Shown piece by piece: positions 6,684 to 15,160 of a stretch of DNA of 18,160 bases (positions are counted from its first letter, which is position 1; each line of letters opens with the position of its first letter). The notes below the pieces were generated by a model. The model ran no database searches, was not told the DNA's origin, and saw only the letters and a list, made by a program, of their open reading frames with translations. Source of the stretch: UBA1189 sp045126595 (GTDB lineage Bacteria > Bacteroidota > Bacteroidia > Bacteroidales > Bacteroidaceae). A program made the position numbers and the translations under genes. The stretch is from the NCBI GenBank assembly GCA_045126595.1, contig JBGVOS010000024.1:1-18160 (forward strand), read 5' to 3'.

Positions 6684-8264
6684 ATGAAACGTATATTTCT
6701 ATTTGTATCTCTTATCGCTTGTGCCATTGCAAGCATTTCGCAAAATAATGCTGCCGATATGGAGCAGGTGCGTAAGTTGGTAATGGCTCATAGTGCTATT
6801 GCTAATCTGTACGTAGATAAAGTAGACGAGCCGAAGCTGGTGGAGGCAGGAATCAAGGCTATGCTCAAGGAATTGGACCCACATTCTACTTATCTCACCG
6901 CGAAGGAAGTGGAGAAGATGAATGAACCGTTGCAAGGTAATTTTGAGGGGATTGGCGTGCAGTTCAATATAGCTGATGACACGCTCTTTGTAATACAGAC
7001 TGTGAGCAAGGGGCCTTCAGAGAAGGTGGGGATATTGCCGGGTGACCGCATTGTCACGGTGAATGATACTGCTATTGCCGGTGTCAAAATGTCACGTGAT
7101 GAGATTATGAAGCGTTTGCGTGGTCCCAAGGGGTCTATTGTGCAGCTCGGTGTCGTACGTCGTGGCTATGATGAACAATTGATATTCCGTGTGACGCGTG
7201 ACAAGATTCCGGTGCATACACTTGATGCAGCCTATATGATAGCACCCAAGGTAGGATATATCAAAATCAGCAGTTTTGGGGCTACTACTCACGAGGAGTT
7301 CAGTATGGCGCTCACTAAACTAAAGGCAGAGAAGATGCAACACCTTATTCTCGATTTGCAGGGAAATGGAGGTGGCTACTTGAAAGCTGCTGTGGATATG
7401 GCCAATGACTTCTTGCATGAAGGTCAGCAGATAGTATATACCGAAGGAAACAAGTCGCCTCGTTCGGAATTTAATGCCGTAGGTAAAGGGCAGTTTCAGG
7501 AGGGACGCTTAGTGGTACTCATTGATGAGTATTCGGCATCAGCTTCGGAGATTGTGACTGGTGCCGTACAGGATTGGGATAGAGGTATTGTTGTGGGGCG
7601 CCGTTCATTTGGCAAAGGACTGGTGCAACGTCCTGTGCCCATGTCCGACGGCTCGATGATACGCCTTACCATTGCACGATACCATACTCCTTCAGGACGT
7701 TGTATACAAAAACCTTATGGAGAAGATATAGATTATAGCAAGGATCTCGTAGAACGCTTCAATAAGGGTGAACTGATGCATGCTGACAGCATACAACTCC
7801 CCGATTCGCTGAAGTTTCAGACCCGAAGGATGGGACGTACAGTATATGGTGGCGGTGGTATCATGCCTGACTATTTCGTCCCGCTTGACACGATAAGCTA
7901 CACTAAGTATCACCGCGAGCTCACTGCCAAGGGAGTCATTGCAAATACCAACCTTACCGTGATAGACCGTTACCGCAAGGACTATGAGCGGCGTTATCCC
8001 GACTTTAGGGCTTATGCGAAGAAGTTTGAAGTGGACGACACCATCCTATCCATCCTCCTTTCCGAGGCCGAAAAAACGGGTGTAAAATATGACGAGGAAC
8101 TCTACAAGGCTTCGCTCCCGCTCATTAAAGTACAACTAAAAGCCCTTATAGCCCGTGACTTATGGGAAATGAGCCAGTTCTATGAAATCTACAACCACAC
8201 CGACGAGACGGTGATGAAGGGACTCGAAATTATACAGAGCAAGGAGTTCGATCTGAAGAGGTAA
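6684..8264 (+). CDS. S41-family carboxyl-terminal processing protease (CtpA-like)
   Basis: A 526-residue exported serine protease that trims or degrades envelope proteins from their C-termini. Residues 1-20 form a signal peptide: basic MKR, then a hydrophobic core, with a likely cut before QNN. A PDZ domain (about 85-170) contains NFEGIGVQF and GPSEKVGILPGDRI. The S41 core has LILDLQGNGGGYL (221-233), the nucleophile region EYSASASEI (282-290; S286 by comparison with Prc-type enzymes) and SFGKGLVQ with K311 as general base, 25 residues later as expected. The C-terminal 200 residues are an extra domain common in Bacteroidetes homologues. It is the third gene after parE and coaD with a 12-base gap and is probably co-transcribed. 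Base composition is lower in GC than parE, so expression or history may differ within the run. The substrate is unknown. Confidence 0.92.
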   Translation: MKRIFLFVSLIACAIASISQNNAADMEQVRKLVMAHSAIANLYVDKVDEPKLVEAGIKAMLKELDPHSTYLTAKEVEKMNEPLQGNFEGIGVQFNIADDTLFVIQTVSKGPSEKVGILPGDRIVTVNDTAIAGVKMSRDEIMKRLRGPKGSIVQLGVVRRGYDEQLIFRVTRDKIPVHTLDAAYMIAPKVGYIKISSFGATTHEEFSMALTKLKAEKMQHLILDLQGNGGGYLKAAVDMANDFLHEGQQIVYTEGNKSPRSEFNAVGKGQFQEGRLVVLIDEYSASASEIVTGAVQDWDRGIVVGRRSFGKGLVQRPVPMSDGSMIRLTIARYHTPSGRCIQKPYGEDIDYSKDLVERFNKGELMHADSIQLPDSLKFQTRRMGRTVYGGGGIMPDYFVPLDTISYTKYHRELTAKGVIANTNLTVIDRYRKDYERRYPDFRAYAKKFEVDDTILSILLSEAEKTGVKYDEELYKASLPLIKVQLKALIARDLWEMSQFYEIYNHTDETVMKGLEIIQSKEFDLKR

Positions 8265-8271
8265 ACCGCTC

Positions 8272-9351
8272 TTACTCTTTATCCAAGAAACAGAAGATAG
8301 GATAGTGGTCCGAGACCTTGATAGAGCGGTCCACGGTGCAGTTATATGCCTTGAAACGCGGCGAATGCATGATATGGTCTATGCGGTAAAAGAGTTTGTT
8401 ACGGTTGTAGCTGATGCCAGGGCCATTACCACTCATAGTGTATGCGTCATTGAGTTGTTCTTTCAAGCGGTGGCAAGTGTATGAAATAGGAGAGTCATTG
8501 AAGTCACCGCAAACGATGATGTAGGGTGATTTCTCTTTCTCTATGTCTGCCATCATGATATCGGCTTGCACTGCGCGCTTGGATCCAGAATCGCGTAGTT
8601 TCTTTACTAAATCTTTGGTATCTTTGCTGCGTATCTGTTCTTTGGGATTGGTAAACATCTGCTCATAGGCACTTTTGTGTTCACCATTGAGCCCATTCGA
8701 TTGCAAGTGACAGTTATAGACTACGATTGTGTCATTCTTGTGCAGAATACGGTATTTGGTACATCCGTTAGCTGTTACATTGAATTCCAGTTTTTCTATA
8801 CTGAGAATAGGATATTTGGACAAGCAACTCAAGTGATGTGCTGCTGTTTGATTGTCAGGAGAAATCAAATAGGACTTGTAAGGATACTTGCTGAATAGAT
8901 TTTTCTGTTTCTTGAGTGCGTCAAAATGAAATTCTTGTAAACAGATGATATCAGCATCGGACTCTTCGATATAGGTGATGATAGCATTTTCCTTATTAGC
9001 ATTCGATGCATTGATGTTTGGACTCAAGATGTTGTATGATAGTACTTTCAGACTGTTTTCAGGAATGCGTTGCCCGCTGAAGTTTATCGGGAAGAATGTA
9101 CGTATCTGAGCGAAACAGATGAGGCCTGTAATGAGGGGCACTATGATATAGCGAGGATGGAGCAATAACCACAGCAACAGAAACAGAACATTGATTCCCA
9201 GCACGAAGGGGAAGGCTAAGCCTGCCAAAGAGAGCAGGGGTAACTGCCCGGCAGGCAACAGAGGACTATAGGCACAGCCTATGAGGCATACGGCAGCCAA
9301 CAGATTGACGGCAAGAAGCGGCAACAAAAATATTTTCAGTATCTTCTTCAT
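8272..9351 (-). CDS. Membrane-anchored endonuclease/exonuclease/phosphatase family protein
   Basis: The 359-residue protein has three N-terminal membrane helices (about 7-28, 38-64, 67-86) followed by a metal-dependent EEP domain. Catalytic marks are SYNILSPN (Asn107), CLQEF with metal-binding E140, YNCHLQSNG, CGDFND (D283, N285), YRIDHIM (D325, H326) and SDHYP (D348, H349), the full set expected of the DNase I/sphingomyelinase-like fold. Nothing in the sequence fixes the substrate; related proteins act on nucleic acids, phospholipids or phosphoinositides. With three helices the catalytic domain would lie on the periplasmic side, arguing against a DNA-repair role (inference). The ATG overlaps the upstream rhomboid stop in ATGA, so it is the last gene of a three-gene operon. 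It converges on the S41 peptidase gene with only 7 bases between stops. Confidence 0.88.
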   Translation of the reverse strand: MKKILKIFLLPLLAVNLLAAVCLIGCAYSPLLPAGQLPLLSLAGLAFPFVLGINVLFLLLWLLLHPRYIIVPLITGLICFAQIRTFFPINFSGQRIPENSLKVLSYNILSPNINASNANKENAIITYIEESDADIICLQEFHFDALKKQKNLFSKYPYKSYLISPDNQTAAHHLSCLSKYPILSIEKLEFNVTANGCTKYRILHKNDTIVVYNCHLQSNGLNGEHKSAYEQMFTNPKEQIRSKDTKDLVKKLRDSGSKRAVQADIMMADIEKEKSPYIIVCGDFNDSPISYTCHRLKEQLNDAYTMSGNGPGISYNRNKLFYRIDHIMHSPRFKAYNCTVDRSIKVSDHYPIFCFLDKE

Positions 9352-10247
9352 CGTTTGCTGGCTTCGAAGAGGCGGCGTTTCTCCTCTTCACTGAGGCTGC
9401 TATAGCCTGATTTCTTCAGTTTATCCAATATTTTGTCTACTTCGTCAGACTGTGCTTTCTTGCGTGCGTTGTAGTCATAGTCGGCACTACGATTGTTTGT
9501 GGAGTGCACTTTCATTTTGGGTTTTCGTGGCTTACGCTCGCGTTTACTGAACAGTCCTGCGATAGCATCTATACAAACGTTTACCCAATGAGTAATGTCA
9601 TATCCTTGGTTTACTCCTCGGACGAACCACCATCCTGCCAATGCTCCTCCAAGGTGAGCGATGTGTCCACCGGCATTGTTGGAACCTACGTATAATGCAT
9701 CAAAAAGTACGATGAAAAGGGCGAAATACTTCAATCGTACGGGGCCGATGAACATTAGGTTGATGCGGTATTCGGGCTCACGTACTGCTGTAGCAATAGC
9801 GATAGCCAATATCGAGGCTGATGCTCCCACGAGTGTAGCGTTGTAGAGTTGGTTGCTGAACACAGGGAACAGGTTATAGGCAATGATATAGAGCAGACCA
9901 CCCAAAAGTCCGCCTACGACATAGAGTCCACGCAGATGTTTGGCCGAGAAGAAATAAAGGAATAGACGCCCGAACCAATATAACCACAACATATTGCCCA
10001 ACAAATGCCATATCCCAGCATGCATAAACATGTAGGTGATGGGGGTCCAGGGACGACGCAATAGTTGCAGCAGATCGGCAGGGAGATAAAGATTGCGCAA
10101 GAAGTCAGAAATGCTGACATTGAACAGGCCCAAAATCACACTCAACAAGATGCTGAGCACGAATACGGCTACATTGATATAGATGAGGCGGACTACGATG
10201 TTGCCCTGCTGGAAAGTGTGCTTCAAGTCGTCAAAAATACCTGCCAT
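9348..10247 (-). CDS. Rhomboid-family intramembrane serine protease with C-terminal tail domain
   Basis: Rhomboids cut membrane proteins within the bilayer using a Ser-His dyad. This 299-residue protein has six or more membrane helices. GASAS (141-145) gives nucleophile S143, and GHIAHLGG gives H198. FMHAGIWHLLGNMLWL (74-89) is the conserved helix-2 HxxxN region (H81, N85). The cytoplasmic tail ends in a short helical module, DEVDKILDKLKKSGYSSLSEEEKRRLFEASKR. It resembles the small domain (DUF6576-like) at the end of many Bacteroidetes rhomboids. I chose the ATG at 10245-10247: MAGIFDDLKHTF is a normal rhomboid start and overlaps the upstream gene by 17 bases. The longer frame to 10331 would extend 28 odd residues into the upstream gene. 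It is the middle gene of the operon and overlaps the EEP gene by 4 bases. Confidence 0.92.
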   Translation of the reverse strand: MAGIFDDLKHTFQQGNIVVRLIYINVAVFVLSILLSVILGLFNVSISDFLRNLYLPADLLQLLRRPWTPITYMFMHAGIWHLLGNMLWLYWFGRLFLYFFSAKHLRGLYVVGGLLGGLLYIIAYNLFPVFSNQLYNATLVGASASILAIAIATAVREPEYRINLMFIGPVRLKYFALFIVLFDALYVGSNNAGGHIAHLGGALAGWWFVRGVNQGYDITHWVNVCIDAIAGLFSKRERKPRKPKMKVHSTNNRSADYDYNARKKAQSDEVDKILDKLKKSGYSSLSEEEKRRLFEASKR

Positions 10248-10953
10248 GGAGTGTCCCTTTCTTTTTCCAATACATAATAAGGATGAAACCGAACACCATA
10301 CCGCCCAAATGTGCAAAGTGGGCGATTCCATCGTTGTTCATGATGCCCATACCCAGTTCCAACACGAAGTAGCCAATGATGAGCCACTTGGCCTTGATGG
10401 GCATGGGTAGTGGAAAGATGAATATTTCCTGGTTGGGAAACAGCATGGCAAAGGCCATCAATATGGCATATACAGCACCTGAAGCACCTACGGTGGGTAC
10501 GCTGATAATCTGCTGGCATAGGGCGAGCCATGCAGTGGCCGTTCGCGATGTGCCGTTGATGGAGATGATTTCGCTGCCGGGATAGGTGGCAAACTGCGCT
10601 GCATCGTGCATCAGAGGCATGAATTCGATATATTGTGTCACCTCTTGTACTAGTCCGGCTCCTATACCGCAGAGGATATAGAAAAAGAGGAAACGCTGTG
10701 GCCCCCACACCGTTTCGAGTATACGTCCGAACATCCATACGGCAAACATATTGAAGAAGATATGCTCGAATCCCGAGTGCATGAACATGTAGGTGAAGAG
10801 TTGATATAGTTTGAATTTCTCTGACTCAAAGTAGTGGAGTCCCAGCAGATTATTGAGATTCATCCCATACCGTTCGCCCACAATAGCGGCCATGAAGCAA
10901 AGGATATTGATGATAATCAAGTTCTTGGTTACGGGTGGTGTATTGTTCATCAT
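10231..10953 (-). CDS. Rhomboid-family intramembrane serine protease, minimal form
   Basis: The 240-residue protein is a compact six-helix rhomboid core without extra domains. Catalytic residues are S158 in VGASGA (155-160) and H215 in IAHFAHLGG. FMHSGFEHIFFNMFAVWMFG (57-76) is the helix-2 signature, with H64 and N68 in the oxyanion region. The L1-type loop between helices (about 30-50) and the long insertion at 108-150 distinguish it from its downstream neighbour, so the pair is not a recent duplication. Two ATGs stand side by side at the start (MMNN); either may be used. It is first in the operon, about 35 bases after a -7-like element. Its 3' end overlaps the next rhomboid by 17 bases, which suggests coupled translation. 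Natural substrates cannot be read from sequence. Confidence 0.93.
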   Translation of the reverse strand: MMNNTPPVTKNLIIINILCFMAAIVGERYGMNLNNLLGLHYFESEKFKLYQLFTYMFMHSGFEHIFFNMFAVWMFGRILETVWGPQRFLFFYILCGIGAGLVQEVTQYIEFMPLMHDAAQFATYPGSEIISINGTSRTATAWLALCQQIISVPTVGASGAVYAILMAFAMLFPNQEIFIFPLPMPIKAKWLIIGYFVLELGMGIMNNDGIAHFAHLGGMVFGFILIMYWKKKGTLHGRYF

Positions 10954-10987
10954 TGTTTTATAGTCTGTCTTATTTTATAAGAACGTG

Positions 10988-10995
10988 TAAAGGTA
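10988..10995 (-). promoter_or_regulatory. -7-like element of the rhomboid operon
   Basis: On the minus strand TACCTTTA differs from TAnnTTTG only in the last base, the same variant as upstream of parE. It lies 35 bases before the first rhomboid ATG. No clear -33 element is seen. Confidence 0.4.
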
Positions 10996-11203
10996 CGCAT
11001 TTTCTTCTACATAGCGGGTGTTTTTTATGCTTCATGGCATTTTTTTACGTTTTTTATTATTTGAAAGAGCAAATTCTTTCTTTTGATATAAAATCTTTAT
11101 AGTCATGAGTGGAGCAGAATATCGTAGGTGCCTAAACTTTTTATTGCAGACTCTATACGAAGTTGTTGCTCCTATGATACTTGTATGTAGCACTTCTCTT
11201 TTT

Positions 11204-11235
11204 TTTGGCAGTATGGAGACAAATGGTTATCTTTG
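11204..11235 (+). promoter_or_regulatory. Promoter of the antiporter-mutS unit
   Basis: TTTG (11204-11207) and TATCTTTG (11228-11235) are 20 bases apart, a full match to the Bacteroidetes consensus. Predicted start is near 11242, leaving a 35-base A/T-rich leader before the ATG at 11277. Confidence 0.8.
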
Positions 11236-11276
11236 TACTCCTAAAATAATTATAGATTAGTAAAATAAATTGATTG

Positions 11277-12449
11277 ATGAAGAAAGTGTTGTCATTCTCC
11301 GCGATGCTGATGCTCGGATTGCTGTTGTCGCAATTGCTACCTGGAACATTGGGCGCGAACTATGAGACGGTACGTAGTGGTATAGAGATTCTTCTTGGTG
11401 TTTGTCTGGCCTTTATTATGATTAATGTGGGGCGCGAGTTTGAAGTGGACAAGTCGAATATCAAGTCTTATGCTAAGGACTATCTTGTAGCCATGTTGGC
11501 AGCTGCTATGCCGTGGCTTCTTATTGCCATGTATTATATTTTTGTGCTGATGCCTTCAGATTGGTGTTCCAATGGTTCGGTATGGAAAGAGTCGTTGCTG
11601 CTGAGCCGCTTCGCTGCTCCTACCTCGGCCGGTATCCTCTTTACGATGCTTGCTGCCATCGGTTTGCAGAAGAGTTGGATATATCAGAAGATTCAGGTAC
11701 TAGCTATCTTTGATGACCTTGATACAATACTGCTGATGATTCCGTTGCAGATAGCTATGATAGGTATGCAGTGGCAGATGGGGGCAATACTTGTTGTGGT
11801 AATCTTATTGTTATGGATAGGATGGAAGAAGATGTCTTCCTATTCGTTGCGTAGCGATTGGAAAAGTCTGTTGTTCTATGCAGCCTTGACCTATGGCGCC
11901 ACCTATATTATATATATACTTACCGGGCATTTCTTTGGCGAGGAAGGTAGTGTGCATATTGAAGTATTGCTACCCGCTTTTGTGTTGGGTATGGTGATGA
12001 AGCATTCTCACGGCACATCGAAGGCCGATGACCGTGCTGCATCATTCGTTTCGCTGCTGTTTATGTTGTTGGTAGGCATGAGTATGCCGCTCATTCATGT
12101 GGATGCTGTGCCCGAACAGTCGACGAGTGTCATTGCTACGCTTCCCATGCCTGGCTGGGGAATCATTGTACTGCATGTGTTGGTCGTGTCATTGCTCTCT
12201 AATATTGGTAAATTGGTACCTATGCTATTTTATCGTAATCACTCACTGAAAGAGCGTCTGGCACTCTCTGTTGGTATGTTTACTCGTGGCGAAGTAGGTG
12301 CAGGCGTTATCTTCATAGCACTTGGCTATCATATTGGCGGACCTATATTGCTGATTTCGGTGTTGACCTTGGTGCTGAACCTGATTCTCACTGGTGGCTT
12401 CGTGGTAATTGTCAAACGTCTGGCATTGAGTGCATCGAAAGGCGAATAA
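11277..12449 (+). CDS. CPA2-like cation/proton antiporter
   Basis: A 390-residue integral membrane protein with about 11-13 helices, matching the Na+/H+ exchanger fold of the CPA2 group. Helix 5 carries AIFDDLDTI with paired aspartates D146-D147, the ion-binding pair of electrogenic antiporters such as NhaA and NapA. RFAAPTSAGILFTMLA and LALSVGMFTRGEVGAGVIF near the C-terminus are further family marks. It would exchange Na+ (or K+) for H+ to control cytoplasmic pH and salt. There is no cytoplasmic TrkA-N or USP domain, so it is a bare transporter. The frame can be extended one codon to a TTG at 11274, but the ATG at 11277 is the better start. It precedes mutS by 45 bases with no clear promoter between, so mutS may be read from the antiporter promoter. 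Ion specificity is uncertain. Confidence 0.85.
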   Translation: MKKVLSFSAMLMLGLLLSQLLPGTLGANYETVRSGIEILLGVCLAFIMINVGREFEVDKSNIKSYAKDYLVAMLAAAMPWLLIAMYYIFVLMPSDWCSNGSVWKESLLLSRFAAPTSAGILFTMLAAIGLQKSWIYQKIQVLAIFDDLDTILLMIPLQIAMIGMQWQMGAILVVVILLLWIGWKKMSSYSLRSDWKSLLFYAALTYGATYIIYILTGHFFGEEGSVHIEVLLPAFVLGMVMKHSHGTSKADDRAASFVSLLFMLLVGMSMPLIHVDAVPEQSTSVIATLPMPGWGIIVLHVLVVSLLSNIGKLVPMLFYRNHSLKERLALSVGMFTRGEVGAGVIFIALGYHIGGPILLISVLTLVLNLILTGGFVVIVKRLALSASKGE

Positions 12450-12494
12450 ATTATTTTTTCTGATAGGATTATAAATATAATTGATAAACGCGAT

Positions 12495-15107
12495 ATGGCA
12501 GAAGATATAGTGATGACCCCGATGATGAAGCAGTTCCTGGAGCTTAAGGCCAAGCATCCGGATGCAATCATGCTGTTTCGCTGTGGCGACTTCTACGAAA
12601 CTTACTCCACCGATGCTGTGGTAGCCAGTGAGATATTGGGCATCACCTTGACTAAGCGTGCCAATGGTAAGGACAAATATCTTGAAATGGCGGGTTTCCC
12701 CTATCATGCGCTCGATACCTATCTGCCCAAGTTGGTGCGTGCAGGGCGTCGTGTGGCCATTTGTGACCAGCTCGAAGATCCCAAATTGGCCAAGAAGCTT
12801 GTGAAGCGCGGTATCACCGAGTTAGTGACTCCGGGCGTATCCATCAATGAAAATGTACTCAACTATAAGGAGAACAATTTCCTTGCAGCCGTACACTTCG
12901 GTAAGGGAACCTGTGGTGTGGCATTTCTCGATATCTCTACTGGCGAATTCCTCACAGCTGAGGGTCCCTTCGACTATATTGACAAACTACTTGTTAACTT
13001 TGCTCCTAAGGAGGTGCTTTTCCAACATGGCATGCGTAGCCAATTTGAAAGCAATTTCGGCTCCAAGCACTGTACCTTCGAACTTGATGACTGGGCTTTT
13101 ACCGAGTCGTTTGCCCGTGAAAAGCTTATCAAGCACTTCCAGGTGAAGAACCTCAAAGGCTTTGGTATCGAACATCTCAAGAGTGGTGTTGTGGCTTCGG
13201 GTGCCGTGTTGCACTATCTGGAGGTGACGCTGCACACACAAATCAAGCACATCACCACACTGTCGCGCATCGAAGAGGAACGTTATGTGCGTCTCGATCG
13301 CTACACCGTGCGTAGCCTCGAACTCATCCATCCGATGAACGAAGGAGGAAAGTCCCTACTTGATGTCATTGACAAGACCATCAGTCCTATGGGTGCCCGC
13401 TTACTCAAACGTTGGGTGGTGTTCCCTCTCAAGGAGAAGCGTGCCATCAATGAGCGTCTTGACATCGTAGAATACTTCTTCCGTCATCCCGATTTTCGCG
13501 AATTGCTTGACGATGCCCTGCACCAGATTGGCGACCTCGAGCGCATCATCTCTCGTGTTGCCGCAGGTCGTGTGTCGCCTCGCGAAGTAGTGCAGCTCAA
13601 GATAGCTCTCAATGCCATTGAGCCCATCAAGGCCGCTTGTGAAGAGTCTGACAACGAGAGCATACGCCGCATAGGTGAGCAGCTCAACGTATGCCGTACC
13701 ATACGCGACCGCATAGCCCATGAAATAAAGAACGACCCGCCCCTGCTTGCGGCTAAGGGAGGCGTCATTGCAGATGGCGTGAGTGCCGAACTCGATGAAC
13801 TGCGCCGCATAGCCTATTCAGGCAAGGACTATCTGTTGCAGATGCAGCAACGCGAGAGCGAAGCCACCGAGATACCCAGCCTCAAGATTGCTTTCAACAA
13901 TGTCTTCGGCTACTACATCGAGGTGCGCAACACCCACAAGGATAAGGTGCCCGAGACCTGGATACGCAAGCAGACGCTTGTCAATGCCGAGCGCTACATC
14001 ACCCAAGAGTTGAAGGAGTATGAGGAGAAGATTCTCGGTGCTGAGGACAAGATTACCGCCCTCGAAACCCGCCTCTACAACGACCTTGTATTCGCCCTCA
14101 ATGAATATATCCCAGCCATACAGATCAATGCCAATCAGGTGGCGCGGCTCGACTGCCTGCTCTCCTTTGCCAATGCGGCAGCCCTCAACCGCTACGTGCG
14201 TCCTGTGGTCGATGACAGCACTACGCTCGACATTCGCCAGGGCCGTCACCCCGTCATCGAGCAGCAGCTTCCTGTAGGCGAAAGCTACATTGCCAACGAT
14301 GTGTTGCTCGATACCGAACGCCAACAGATACTTATCATTACCGGTCCCAATATGGCCGGTAAGTCGGCCCTGCTGCGTCAGACAGCTCTCATCACTTTGA
14401 TGGCGCAGATTGGTAGTTTCGTACCTGCCGAGGCAGCACACGTAGGCTTGGTAGATAAGATATTCACTCGTGTGGGAGCCAGCGACAATATCTCCGTGGG
14501 TGAATCCACCTTCATGGTCGAGATGACCGAGGCATCTGATATCCTGAATAATATCAGTCCGCGCAGCCTTGTGCTCTTCGATGAGCTGGGCCGCGGTACC
14601 TCTACTTACGACGGCATCTCCATCGCATGGGCCATCGTAGAGTACATCCACGAGAATGCCAAGGGCCGTGCCCGCACTCTTTTTGCCACCCACTATCACG
14701 AACTCAACGAGATGGAGAAGTCCTTCTCGCGCATCAAGAACTTTAACGTAGCCGTTCGCGAGGTTGACAAGAAGGTCATCTTCGTGCGCAAGCTCCAGCC
14801 CGGAGGCTCCAACCACTCGTTCGGTATCCACGTAGCCAATATGGCTGGTATGCCCAAAAGCATTGTCAAACGTGCCGAGAACATTCTCAAGCAGATGGAA
14901 AGCAATGCCGCCGCCGAGGGTATTAGCAAACCCACCGAGATGATTGCCGATAGCCGTGAGGGTATGCAGATGAGCATCTTCCAACTCGACGACCCTGTAC
15001 TCTGCCAGGTGCGCGATGAAATATTGGGCATTGATGTCAATAATCTCACGCCGCTCGAGGCGCTCAACAAGCTCAACGAGATAAAGAAGATTGTGCGCGG
15101 TAAATAG
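12495..15107 (+). CDS. mutS: DNA mismatch repair protein MutS
   Basis: MutS dimers slide on DNA, recognise mismatches and short loops, and recruit MutL. The 870 residues show the full MutS1 layout. The mismatch-reading domain I has GDFYETY, with F33-Y34-E35 as the wedge motif that separates MutS1 from MutS2 and other paralogues. Connector, lever and clamp domains run through about 130-570, including HPMNEGGKSLLDVID at about 279. The ABC ATPase has the Walker A GPNMAGKS near 617-624, the signature STFMVEMTE near 672, Walker B LVLFDELGRGTSTYDG near 692-707 and the switch histidine in FATHYHEL. The C-terminal dimerisation helix-turn-helix ends at IKKIVRGK. No frameshift or missing residue was seen, so repair should be functional. 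It is the last gene of the plus-strand run and converges on rpoN. Confidence 0.97.
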   Translation: MAEDIVMTPMMKQFLELKAKHPDAIMLFRCGDFYETYSTDAVVASEILGITLTKRANGKDKYLEMAGFPYHALDTYLPKLVRAGRRVAICDQLEDPKLAKKLVKRGITELVTPGVSINENVLNYKENNFLAAVHFGKGTCGVAFLDISTGEFLTAEGPFDYIDKLLVNFAPKEVLFQHGMRSQFESNFGSKHCTFELDDWAFTESFAREKLIKHFQVKNLKGFGIEHLKSGVVASGAVLHYLEVTLHTQIKHITTLSRIEEERYVRLDRYTVRSLELIHPMNEGGKSLLDVIDKTISPMGARLLKRWVVFPLKEKRAINERLDIVEYFFRHPDFRELLDDALHQIGDLERIISRVAAGRVSPREVVQLKIALNAIEPIKAACEESDNESIRRIGEQLNVCRTIRDRIAHEIKNDPPLLAAKGGVIADGVSAELDELRRIAYSGKDYLLQMQQRESEATEIPSLKIAFNNVFGYYIEVRNTHKDKVPETWIRKQTLVNAERYITQELKEYEEKILGAEDKITALETRLYNDLVFALNEYIPAIQINANQVARLDCLLSFANAAALNRYVRPVVDDSTTLDIRQGRHPVIEQQLPVGESYIANDVLLDTERQQILIITGPNMAGKSALLRQTALITLMAQIGSFVPAEAAHVGLVDKIFTRVGASDNISVGESTFMVEMTEASDILNNISPRSLVLFDELGRGTSTYDGISIAWAIVEYIHENAKGRARTLFATHYHELNEMEKSFSRIKNFNVAVREVDKKVIFVRKLQPGGSNHSFGIHVANMAGMPKSIVKRAENILKQMESNAAAEGISKPTEMIADSREGMQMSIFQLDDPVLCQVRDEILGIDVNNLTPLEALNKLNEIKKIVRGK

Positions 15108-15121
15108 CAGTTTGGCAGATT

Positions 15122-15152
15122 GCGGATTTTACCGATGGATTCGCCGTTTTTT
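15122..15152 (+). terminator. Possible weak terminator between mutS and rpoN
   Basis: GCGGAT (15122-15127) can pair with ATTCGC (15139-15144) including one G-T pair, followed by CG and six Ts (15147-15152). The stem is short and its loop long. The main support is the position 15 bases after the mutS stop. Confidence 0.3.
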
Positions 15153-15160
15153 GTGTACCA

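Larger units (their letters stand above)
10954..11276. other. Divergent intergenic region with two promoters and AT-rich inverted repeats
   Basis: The 323 bases between the rhomboid operon and the antiporter gene hold no convincing ORF. They hold a minus promoter near 10988, a plus promoter at 11204-11235, a small inverted repeat GAAAGA-GCAAAT-TCTTTC (11063-11080) followed by TTTT, and two competing pairings between 11111 and 11179. The rest is AT-rich with homopolymer T tracts. Confidence 0.6.

Noticed and set aside
10248..10331. 28-residue N-terminal extension of the second rhomboid
   Set aside because: It lies wholly within the upstream rhomboid gene, has no rhomboid-like sequence, and a standard start MAGIFDDLKHTF follows.
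11274..11276. TTG start one codon upstream for the antiporter
   Set aside because: The adjacent ATG at 11277 gives a normal basic N-terminus, and TTG starts are uncommon.
12450..12494. Separate promoter for mutS
   Set aside because: No TAnnTTTG element is found in this 45-base gap; co-transcription with the antiporter is simpler.
13818..14984. A 388-codon minus-strand open frame within mutS
   Set aside because: It is antisense to the MutS lever and ATPase domains, with no motif or promoter, so it is a codon-bias shadow.
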